Of a DNA stretch of 38,308 bases, positions 6,444-12,915 are shown in pieces. This DNA is from a virus: IMG/VR virus record IMGVR_UViG_3300003691_000029, positions 1 to 38,308 of that record; one strand, written 5' to 3'. Below the pieces are notes generated by a model. That model saw only the letters and a list, made by a program, of their open reading frames with translations. It did not search any database and had not been told where the DNA came from. Positions within the stretch are counted from its first letter, which is position 1; every line of letters starts with the position of its first letter. The translations under genes were made by a program, and so were the position numbers.

Positions 6444-6934
6444 TGCAGAGTAAATTACATATTGGCACAAAACTTATTTTAGCGCAGGCAATGACTCACT
6501 TGCAGTATAACGAGTATCGAGGCTGGGAATTGCCAGAAGATGAAAACGGTGAAGACGCTGGTTTTCTGGTTGAGTATGTTGATGGTGGTAAGTCGAATCA
6601 TCCAGATCATAAAGGTTATATTTCATGGTCTCCGAAAGAGGTATTTAATAATTTTTACAAATCCTCTGGTGAAATGTCTTTTGGTATGGCTGTTGAGGCA
6701 GCAAGGCAAGGTTATAAAGTTGCGCGTGCTGGCTGGAATGGGGCTGGAATGTTTGCTTATATTGTTCCGGCCAATTCATATCCCGCTCAAACTGAAATGA
6801 TAGAGGGAATATTTGAAAACGATATGGTTCCTTATCGTGAGTATTTGGCGCTTAAAACTGCTCAGAACGATGTTGCTATGTGGTCTCCAAGTGGAAGCGA
6901 CTCATTGGCTAATGATTGGGTTATTGTGGATTAA
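6443..6934 (+). CDS. Tad2-like (DUF2829) candidate anti-Thoeris protein with extra N-terminal domain
   Basis: This 163-residue protein has two parts. Residues about 78-163 fit the DUF2829/Tad2 pattern: MSFGMAVEAARQGYKVARAGWNG, then a beta-rich core, PYREYLALKTAQ, and MWSPSGSDSLANDWVIV at the end. Tad2 proteins of other phages bind cyclic ADP-ribose-type signals and block Thoeris defence. Residues about 5-75 (IGTKLILAQAMTHLQYNEYRGW, EYVDGGKSNHPDHKGYISWSPKEVF) form a separate small domain that is widespread in phage proteins and also occurs without Tad2. The anti-defence role is inferred from the family. Being the last gene before a strong terminator, in an early operon, suits an accessory counter-defence gene. 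Confidence 0.82.
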   Translation: MQSKLHIGTKLILAQAMTHLQYNEYRGWELPEDENGEDAGFLVEYVDGGKSNHPDHKGYISWSPKEVFNNFYKSSGEMSFGMAVEAARQGYKVARAGWNGAGMFAYIVPANSYPAQTEMIEGIFENDMVPYREYLALKTAQNDVAMWSPSGSDSLANDWVIVD

Positions 6935-6960
6935 AATAATCGTCGGTTGCCATTGTCTGC

Positions 6961-6986
6961 AAAAGTCGCTTAATTGCGGCTTTTTT
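6961..6986 (+). terminator. Strong Rho-independent terminator ending the rightward early operon
   Basis: AAAAGTCGC (6961-6969) pairs with GCGGCTTTT (6976-6984) in a 9-bp stem with one G-T pair and a TTAATT loop, followed by further T. It separates the early genes from the lysis and late genes. The 50 bases after it hold only a weak promoter match (TTGCTA, 18-base spacer, GATAAA at 7009). Confidence 0.85.
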
Positions 6987-7039
6987 GCTATTGTTTGTTT
7001 ATTCATTTGATAAATAAAAGCAGTTTTCAGGCGCTGAAG

Positions 7040-7423
7040 ATGGTAGTTAAAACCAAAAATTTCAATCCTAATACAGACACAAAACTTTTGTGTACTTGCG
7101 GCCATGACGATTGTGATAAGCGATCTATAAGGCAGGCAATATTATATAGGGTTCAATTAGTCCGTGATGATGCAAATAGGCCGCTATCAATAACCTCTGG
7201 CGGAAGGTGCGAGCATCATCCTTATGAAGTTAATAAAGATAAGCCAGGCGATCATCAATATTGCGTAGCTGTTGATATAGCCTATAAAACAATATGTGAG
7301 CGTAATGAGTTGATGGTTCTTGCTGGCAGGCATGGAGCCACAGCAGTGGCTTTTGGTAAGAATTTTGTACACATGGCTTGGCGGCTTGTTCCTGATAGTC
7401 GAGTCAGAACGTGGGAGTATTAA
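7040..7423 (+). CDS. M15-family peptidase (endolysin candidate)
   Basis: From ATG 7040 the product is 127 residues, the usual length for a single peptidase M15A domain. The predicted zinc ligands are H72 and D79 in GDHQYCVAVDI and H111 in FVHMAWR. The segment SGGRCEHH precedes them, as in L-Ala-D-Glu and D-Ala-D-Ala peptidases that cut peptidoglycan cross-links. Cys replaces the Gly usually found at the third position after the first His. Six Cys residues, four of them in CTCGHDDC near the N terminus, are unusual for this fold. There is no signal peptide, so export would need a holin. Membrane proteins of holin type follow directly, which supports a lysis role, although the peptidase could be virion-associated instead. 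Confidence 0.8.
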   Translation: MVVKTKNFNPNTDTKLLCTCGHDDCDKRSIRQAILYRVQLVRDDANRPLSITSGGRCEHHPYEVNKDKPGDHQYCVAVDIAYKTICERNELMVLAGRHGATAVAFGKNFVHMAWRLVPDSRVRTWEY

Positions 7424-7424
7424 T

Positions 7425-7850
7425 ATGAGCTTTTCACTTTTAATTGGCCCTATTACAAGCATCATAGACAAGCTTATTCCTGACAAGGTAGCAGCCGAGA
7501 AGGCTAAGTTAAAACTGATTGAGCTTGAGCAGCAGGGCAATCTTGCTGAGCTTGGCGCAATGGTTGAATTGAATAAGGCTCAAGCTGAAATAAATAAGCA
7601 AGAAGCAGCTCATAAATCACTATTTGTTGCAGGGTGGAGGCCATTCATTGGCTGGACTTGCGGTATGGGGGTGTTTTGGCAATTTGTTGGTTATCCATTG
7701 GCATCGTTTTGTGTTGCTACCTTTGCCACAGAATCAGTAGATCTTCCATCTATTCCAACAGAAAACCTCTTTGAGTTGGTACTAGCAATGCTTGGTATGG
7801 GGGGGTTAAGAACCTATGAGAAGCTAAAGGGAAAGGCGAGGGAAATATAA
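7425..7850 (+). CDS. Holin of the 3TM (GTA-release) type
   Basis: The product is 141 residues from ATG 7425, with GTGGGAG at 7411-7417 and the preceding stop 1 base away. The N-terminal 60 residues are amphipathic and charged (AEKAKLKLIELEQQGNLAEL). Then WRPFIGWTCGMGVFWQFVGY forms a membrane segment with a WRP motif, and a second hydrophobic region (ENLFELVLAMLGMGGLRTYE) ends in the G-x-R-T-Y-E signature of the three-TM holin family (PF11351-like). Such proteins permit release of endolysin or of gene-transfer particles. It would work with the M15 peptidase upstream. Confidence 0.8.
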   Translation: MSFSLLIGPITSIIDKLIPDKVAAEKAKLKLIELEQQGNLAELGAMVELNKAQAEINKQEAAHKSLFVAGWRPFIGWTCGMGVFWQFVGYPLASFCVATFATESVDLPSIPTENLFELVLAMLGMGGLRTYEKLKGKAREI

Positions 7851-7851
7851 C

Positions 7852-8253
7852 ATGCCGAATGATTCTCTAAGCTTATTGCAGCGTCTTCAAGAGTACGGAT
7901 TATTAGGCTATGCTTGGTTGCTTCTTCTATCGTTATGGGCTGGAACAGTAAGATATATAACCTCCCTTAATGGAAGTAAGCCTACCTTTTATGGGTGGAT
8001 GACCGAAAATATAGTGAGCGGTTTTGTTGGGGTATTAACTGCTATGATTTGCCAATATTACGGGGTTGATTATCTGTTAACTGCTGCTATAACAGGTATA
8101 TCAGCACATAATGGAACCAGGTCTCTTTACATTCTCGGGCAGTTGTTAAAAAAAAACACTCCGATCCCTGACCAGTTAATGTTTGGGCAGGCTAAGCTTA
8201 AAAAAGAAAATACTAAAACTAAAACTAAGAGTGATAACAATATAAACTCTTAA
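7852..8253 (+). CDS. LydA-like phage holin
   Basis: This 133-residue protein has a membrane segment at about residues 14-30 (YGLLGYAWLLLLSLWAGTV), the motif RYITSLNGSKPTFYGWMTE, and two more hydrophobic stretches (IVSGFVGVLTAMICQYYGV and LTAAITGISAHNGTRSLYI). This pattern is that of the holin superfamily III/LydA group. The tail after residue 110 is very basic and hydrophilic, which is typical for the cytoplasmic end of a holin. It follows the 3TM holin by one base. No spanin pair is visible nearby. Which of the two membrane proteins forms the main hole cannot be decided from sequence. Confidence 0.8.
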   Translation: MPNDSLSLLQRLQEYGLLGYAWLLLLSLWAGTVRYITSLNGSKPTFYGWMTENIVSGFVGVLTAMICQYYGVDYLLTAAITGISAHNGTRSLYILGQLLKKNTPIPDQLMFGQAKLKKENTKTKTKSDNNINS

Positions 8254-8283
8254 AAAACAAGGCACGAAAGGTGGGTAAATAAA

Positions 8284-9495
8284 ATGGTAACTCCGGTTGA
8301 TGTAAATTATTCTGCAGCTAGTGGCGAGGATGTTTACGGGGGTAGGTCTTTCGAAGTATCCCGGCTCGCTGTTATGGCTGGCGACTCGCTAACGGCTGCT
8401 TCTTTTCCATCTGCGGGGTTTAGATGGGGTGAACCATTAGCTAGAAGTCCAGTAACGATGGTTTATAATGCAGGGGTTCCTAACGACACGCTAGACGATT
8501 TGTGGGACAGGTGGCAAGCTGACGTTATAGACAAGCTTCCAAATGGTGGGGTTATCTTTCTACGCATTGGTACGAACAGTGTTGGTGATGCTTCGTTTAA
8601 TACAAAATATCAGCGCTTTATTGATAGTGTATTGGCGTCCAGCATTTTGCGAATGGCGATGTTTGCATTGCCGCCGAAACAGTCGCTTGGTTCAACTATT
8701 ATTGGCCACAATGCCTTCATATCCGGGGCCGTTGCTCAAAATCCAACAAAGTTATCATACATTCAAGACAGTGCCGCGCTAGGCGATGGTAACTACGACT
8801 ACTTGGCGCAGTACTACGTTGACGCTGGTGTGCACATGAATGGCCTGGGGCAGTATACGCAAGGCTTATCTATGGACTCTCAAATAATCGATATTTACGG
8901 GGCTGCACCTGACCCTAGAGTTCAGACAAACGACAGTCTATTAGTTAACCCGAATTCCTTACAGTGGGTCAAGAACCCATTAAACGAGGGGAGCGGAACG
9001 CCCGATAACTGGTCTGTAGGCGCTAACGGTGCTGGAACCTCAGTAACCGGAAGTATAGTGGCCGCTGAAGGTGGTGATGAGAACCAGACTCCTTGGTTTA
9101 GAGGTGACATAACAGGTGTTGGTGGTACTAACCATTTTGTAACTTTTAGTACCACTTTGGCCAACCTTGCAATAACTCAACCGTCCGAAGCCCCCGCAAA
9201 AATGAGGTTAACGGCTGAGATACGACTTAATAACCTAGATATGACGAATACCTCGCAGCTGAGAATTTACGCACAACAGGGGGGTAACGTGTTTATAGAC
9301 GGCTGGGCTATGGAGTCAGAAAATACAGGGATTCACGATGAAACTTTGTTGCTAGACTGGATTCAAGAAATAGATAGTTCGAAAACTTATACAGCAGACG
9401 GTATCCCATTGTTGATAGCTTTAAAAATGGCAGCAGCCGACACGGCTATCGGTAGCCTGGATATTCGCTGTGTATCCTTAACGGAGGTTGAATAA
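8284..9495 (+). CDS. SGNH/GDSL hydrolase with beta-rich C-terminal domain
   Basis: Of 403 residues, about 25-200 form an SGNH hydrolase: block I GDSLTAASF with nucleophile S35, block II Gly in NAGVPNDTL, block III Asn in RIGTNSVG, and block V around D180 and H184 in DAGVHMNGLG. One residue more than usual separates the Asp and His. Residues about 210-403 are beta-rich with no catalytic motif (for example WSVGANGAGTSVTGSI and LRIYAQQGGNVFIDGWAM), resembling carbohydrate-binding or fibre modules. Phage SGNH enzymes often remove acetyl groups from surface polysaccharide. There is no signal peptide, so a virion enzyme acting at adsorption is likely. It heads a block of small beta-rich proteins with overlapping frames. 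Confidence 0.82.
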   Translation: MVTPVDVNYSAASGEDVYGGRSFEVSRLAVMAGDSLTAASFPSAGFRWGEPLARSPVTMVYNAGVPNDTLDDLWDRWQADVIDKLPNGGVIFLRIGTNSVGDASFNTKYQRFIDSVLASSILRMAMFALPPKQSLGSTIIGHNAFISGAVAQNPTKLSYIQDSAALGDGNYDYLAQYYVDAGVHMNGLGQYTQGLSMDSQIIDIYGAAPDPRVQTNDSLLVNPNSLQWVKNPLNEGSGTPDNWSVGANGAGTSVTGSIVAAEGGDENQTPWFRGDITGVGGTNHFVTFSTTLANLAITQPSEAPAKMRLTAEIRLNNLDMTNTSQLRIYAQQGGNVFIDGWAMESENTGIHDETLLLDWIQEIDSSKTYTADGIPLLIALKMAAADTAIGSLDIRCVSLTEVE

Positions 9496-10421
9496 TGCCC
9501 ACCATAGTTGCCGCTGATATGTTTCAGCAACCGTTCAATAACCAAATGGTTGAAAGTTTAACAATTGCTGCTGGGAGTGATTTGGCACTGATTGTTTTCG
9601 TCGGAGATGCTAACACAACAGAGCTATCTTATGATGGGGTTGATCTAACTCTTGTCGGGCATACACCGTCAACAGCTAATGTTGATACAAGCGTATATCA
9701 GATGATAAACCCTCCAGTAGGTACGGCTAACTTACTGTATAACAGTTCGAATGCATTCGCTGAGGCGGTTCTTGCGGTATACACCTTGTCGGGTGTAGAT
9801 CAAACAACGCCGGTTAGAGAGTTGAAAGGAACTGGCGACACAAACATGACAATTCCAAGAGTTACCGCAACGACCTCGGTTTCGGGTGACTTGCTTCTCG
9901 ATGCTTACGTGTTGACCCACTCCGGCGGAACTGCAACAAAAGGAGCGGCGCAGACCGAAGACCCCCCGCAGTACGCAAAGGAGGTGGACGAGCTATACGG
10001 GTGGAGCAATAAGACTGCATCAACTAACGACTCAATGGAGTGGTCGCAGACAGGTGGGTCACAGCATGTGCATACAGTTGCAGTAATTGCACCAGCTGTA
10101 TCGGGAACAATAGTCTCGGCAACACTAGGAGCAACCTCAATAGTAGGGTTAGACGCCACAATAATCGAAGGAACTAACGTAACAATCACTACTGAGCCGC
10201 TAGCAAACAATACCGGCACTTTATTGGCTTCGGTCGGAAGCATAATAGCAGATGTTTACGACATACCGACAGGTGACTTAGTGGTAAGAAAGACAGGCCT
10301 GACAAGTGGTGTCGATGCTGTGGTATCATTTACGGATGCATTATTAATTACAGCTACAGAGTACGATGTAGAGATTATAATAGGGTCTGACATCGGGATT
10401 CAGCGAATAACAACTTCATAG
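9495..10421 (+). CDS. Beta-rich putative virion decoration/fibre protein
   Basis: This 308-residue protein starts at an ATG overlapping the SGNH gene stop. It is rich in Thr, Val, Ser and Gly with almost no long helix. Residues 1-200 form an all-beta domain containing LTIAAGSDLALIVFVGDANTTELSY and VYTLSGVDQTTPVRE, a pattern seen in several phage structural proteins. Residues 209-223 (ATLGATSIVGLDATI) match a short repeat also found twice in the protein at 10921. The last 90 residues look like an Ig- or fibronectin-like domain (GDLVVRKTGLTSGVDAVVSF). No enzyme motif is visible. Virion surface placement is inferred from composition and position. Confidence 0.65.
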   Translation: MPTIVAADMFQQPFNNQMVESLTIAAGSDLALIVFVGDANTTELSYDGVDLTLVGHTPSTANVDTSVYQMINPPVGTANLLYNSSNAFAEAVLAVYTLSGVDQTTPVRELKGTGDTNMTIPRVTATTSVSGDLLLDAYVLTHSGGTATKGAAQTEDPPQYAKEVDELYGWSNKTASTNDSMEWSQTGGSQHVHTVAVIAPAVSGTIVSATLGATSIVGLDATIIEGTNVTITTEPLANNTGTLLASVGSIIADVYDIPTGDLVVRKTGLTSGVDAVVSFTDALLITATEYDVEIIIGSDIGIQRITTS

Positions 10422-10429
10422 GTGAAATC

Positions 10430-10921
10430 ATGGCACAAGGTACAATTACATTATTTAACGAGTTTGCAAAAGCTAAAGGTGATGGTCGGATCAATGTGGC
10501 CACTGATGAATTTAGGGTTGCATTCGTGACGTTGCAGGCTGGTGGCACACCTACAGTAACGGCAGCAGATCCCGTTCCAACTTGGGGCGCAGGCGGAACC
10601 ACTAACCTTGCGGCCAGCGAAGTCGCAGCAGGCGGAAGCTATGCGGCTGGCGGAAAGGTTGTGCCGAATACTACATGGGTGCTTTCTGGTGATAAAGTTA
10701 CGCTTGATGATGACGACTCTAATTTGCTTTGGGCAGAACTTGCTGGGTCTCCTGAAACGATCAAAGTTGGTATCCTGTACTCCAATACAGCAATCAATAA
10801 AGATGCTGTTGGTTTTGTTGATATGACGCCAGACGGAATAACAGCTGTAAGTATGGTTGCGGGGCCTGTCGGTATAAATTGGAATATACTAGGAATTCTA
10901 GCTGAAACGGTTAACGCCTAA
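10430..10921 (+). CDS. Putative small virion (head fibre/decoration) protein
   Basis: This 163-residue protein begins MAQGTITLFNEFAKAKGDG and continues with DEFRVAFVTLQAGGTP and VTAADPVPTWGAGGTTN, then SYAAGGKVVPNTTWVLSGDKVTL. The pattern of an N-terminal helix followed by a beta-sandwich with Gly/Thr turns is one I know from unnamed structural proteins of many tailed phages. No signal peptide, membrane segment or catalytic residue is seen. Its stop overlaps the ATG of the next gene, and it sits in the block of beta-rich proteins beside the SGNH hydrolase. A head-surface or fibre role is a reasonable guess but is not shown by the sequence. Confidence 0.68.
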   Translation: MAQGTITLFNEFAKAKGDGRINVATDEFRVAFVTLQAGGTPTVTAADPVPTWGAGGTTNLAASEVAAGGSYAAGGKVVPNTTWVLSGDKVTLDDDDSNLLWAELAGSPETIKVGILYSNTAINKDAVGFVDMTPDGITAVSMVAGPVGINWNILGILAETVNA

Positions 10922-11460
10922 TGAGCTTGCGAGTCGATAGCACCCCGTTAATACCTAATCGATTTATCGTCGGTGACACAGGTCTCGGCGTGCTTGCTGA
11001 AAACATACCGAGTACAGGAGCTAATGGGCCTGGTTATGTTTACGGCTCGTTAGAATTTCCAGCGGATAACGGGAAAGAGATTATAGGCCGCATAGTAACT
11101 GCGCCTGTCCTTGGTGATTTCTTTGCTTACGAAGATACCAGCTTCGAGTTTCTAAACGCGCCTGATGGTGTTCATACGTTCACGTTTGACATTTACGCTG
11201 ATGGTGTTTTTATACCGCCAACGCGAACTGCTACGATCACGATTGGCACCACAGGAGCGATTGTTGACGCAACGCTTGGCACAACTACGTTAACGGCTTT
11301 CGATGCAGTCATACAGGCAACTTCCAGCGCAATTATTAACGCAGGCTTGGCAACTAGCTCAATAGTCGCATACCGGGCTACTATTATCCCGTCTGCTCCG
11401 GTAAGGAGTCTTGTATCACTAGGCATAAAACAATCAATAAAAAGATCAATCAAGCAGTGA
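10921..11460 (+). CDS. Beta-rich putative virion protein with internal ATLG repeats
   Basis: This 179-residue protein has an Ig-like domain at about residues 50-110 (FLNAPDGVHTFTFDIYADGVF, then TATITIGTTG). Two copies of a 15-residue repeat follow, at residues 117-131 (ATLGTTTLTAFDAVI) and 141-155 (AGLATSSIVAYRATI). The C terminus is short and basic (GIKQSIKRSIKQ). The repeat is shared with the protein at 9495, which ties the two together as parts of one structure. Such repeats are common in phage fibre or decoration proteins. Start and stop overlap or abut the neighbouring genes, so it is co-expressed with them. Confidence 0.65.
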   Translation: MSLRVDSTPLIPNRFIVGDTGLGVLAENIPSTGANGPGYVYGSLEFPADNGKEIIGRIVTAPVLGDFFAYEDTSFEFLNAPDGVHTFTFDIYADGVFIPPTRTATITIGTTGAIVDATLGTTTLTAFDAVIQATSSAIINAGLATSSIVAYRATIIPSAPVRSLVSLGIKQSIKRSIKQ

Positions 11461-11469
11461 GGTTTTAGC

Positions 11470-11706
11470 ATGTTATTGAGTAATGGGGTTCCATTTGATA
11501 CAGACGGGATTGATCAGCTTTATCAGGTGTCTATAGTGTCAGGATCAGCATCCATTCAGATGTCTATTGATGATGCACCATTTGAAGAAATAGAAGGAAT
11601 GAATTTTAGTGCGTCAGCCAATGGTGTTTTAGTGCTTTCAGAAAATTGCAGAATAAAAGCGGTAACAACAGGTGACGCTAAGGTTTACATTGATAGAAAT
11701 CAATAG
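11470..11706 (+). CDS. Small beta-rich hypothetical protein
   Basis: This 78-residue protein consists of alternating short beta strands (LYQVSIVSGSASIQMSIDD, GVLVLSENCRIKAV, GDAKVYIDRNQ). It would form a single small beta-sandwich. I do not recognise the family. The ATG follows the previous stop by 9 bases, within an operon of similar proteins, so it is probably a minor virion component of the same assembly. It is too short for further assignment. Confidence 0.6.
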   Translation: MLLSNGVPFDTDGIDQLYQVSIVSGSASIQMSIDDAPFEEIEGMNFSASANGVLVLSENCRIKAVTTGDAKVYIDRNQ

Positions 11707-11752
11707 ATAGCTGTATTGCGGATAAGGTTAAGTTAACAAAGGGGGTTATAAA

Positions 11753-12253
11753 ATGGCAATTAGAACTGAAAGTTTCAATGAAGGAAAGTTTCTTGATGGT
11801 AAATCGTTTTCGTACATAACAAGCGAGCTTGCTTTGGCGGCTGGTGCTGATCTTAATCTAGTCCTTTGTGTTGGTAATGAGCCTGCTATCATACGATTTA
11901 TAAAGCTTACGTCAGATGCAGATTCGCTATCTTGGCAGGTATTCGCTGGTGTGGATCATGTTGCAGGGTCAGGGGTAAACGTTCCAGCAATAAAGCGTAA
12001 TAGTCTAGCTGACACACATTCTATAGTAACGCTAGAGAAAGGGTCTACTATAAACTCGGTAGGACTTCCGGTATTTGATCCAGCGTCTGAGGTAATTGGG
12101 CAGTCAGCAGCCGGGAACCGTTCTTATATTGATGTTGACCTGCTAACTGATTTATTTACAGCTACAGCAAATATTTGTCTATTGCTACGAATAACAAATA
12201 ATGACTCAGGGCCCAAGCGAGTAAATATAAACGCCGAATCATATAACAACTAA
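11753..12253 (+). CDS. Hypothetical putative virion protein upstream of terminase
   Basis: This 166-residue protein is preceded by a strong AAAGGGGG site. Segments such as SELALAAGADLNLVLCVG, IIRFIKLTSDADSLSWQVFAG and ANICLLLRITNND indicate an all-beta protein. No catalytic or binding motif is apparent and no family name comes to mind. The start of its fold, with LALAAGADLNLVLCVG, is similar in style to LTIAAGSDLALIVFVG of the protein at 9495, which hints at a related domain. It ends 13 bases before the small terminase gene and is most likely another decoration-type protein. Confidence 0.62.
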   Translation: MAIRTESFNEGKFLDGKSFSYITSELALAAGADLNLVLCVGNEPAIIRFIKLTSDADSLSWQVFAGVDHVAGSGVNVPAIKRNSLADTHSIVTLEKGSTINSVGLPVFDPASEVIGQSAAGNRSYIDVDLLTDLFTATANICLLLRITNNDSGPKRVNINAESYNN

Positions 12254-12266
12254 CCAAAGGTATTAC

Positions 12267-12860
12267 ATGAAGACATCACTAAGTATGACGACAGAGCAGG
12301 TTGAACTGGCGTCAAAGCTAACTCCTCTTCAGCGCAAGTTCATCATAGAGCTAATCAAGCCTAAGACTACTCAAAGACAAGCCTACATCAATGCAGGCGG
12401 TTCGGCTAAGACCGAAAAATCACAAGATAACTCAGCAAGCAAGATGTTTACTCAGATTGGGGTTAAGGCTTTCTATGATTCCATGATGGAATCTAAAACA
12501 ATAAGCTCGATTATGGAGCGTGACGAAGCGCTGGCGATACTTTCCAGCAATGCTAGGGTGAAGATGACGGATGTCGCTGATTACAGCTTCATAGAGGTTG
12601 GTAAGGACGATGACGACAATCCCATTATGCAAACAATCTGGTCTATGAAGGATAGTAAAGATATTGATCCTGCCATAATCTCCTGCATTAAGTCTGTCAC
12701 GCTAACCAAGCAAGGGCCAAAGATTGAATTACACGACCAGCAAGGGGCTATTAAGCAATTAACTGAGCTTCAGGGTTGGAATTCTGCTAAGAAGTTTGAA
12801 GTAACTGGAAAAGACGGTGATCCGATAGCAATTACTCAAATTGAACGGAAAATAATTTAG
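12267..12860 (+). CDS. Terminase small subunit
   Basis: This 197-residue protein shows the terminase small subunit pattern: LTPLQRKFIIELIKPKTTQRQAYINAGGSA, a helix-turn-helix-like DNA-binding region near the N terminus, then ERDEALAILSSNARVKMTDVADY and a C-terminal ELQGWNSAKKFEV. The small subunit recognises the packaging start (pac) on phage DNA and stimulates the large subunit. It is immediately upstream of the large terminase, as usual. In P22 the pac site lies within the small subunit gene. I could not identify such a site here by eye. Confidence 0.85.
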   Translation: MKTSLSMTTEQVELASKLTPLQRKFIIELIKPKTTQRQAYINAGGSAKTEKSQDNSASKMFTQIGVKAFYDSMMESKTISSIMERDEALAILSSNARVKMTDVADYSFIEVGKDDDDNPIMQTIWSMKDSKDIDPAIISCIKSVTLTKQGPKIELHDQQGAIKQLTELQGWNSAKKFEVTGKDGDPIAITQIERKII

Positions 12861-12915
12861 CATATAAATCAACAGCTTAGTTGCTACCCTCCCACTACAG
12901 ATATAAAGGTATTTT

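Noticed and set aside
6985-7014. Late promoter TTGCTA-18-GATAAA upstream of the M15 peptidase gene
   Set aside because: Only a weak match with a long spacer in AT-rich DNA. It is mentioned with the terminator but not listed as a promoter.
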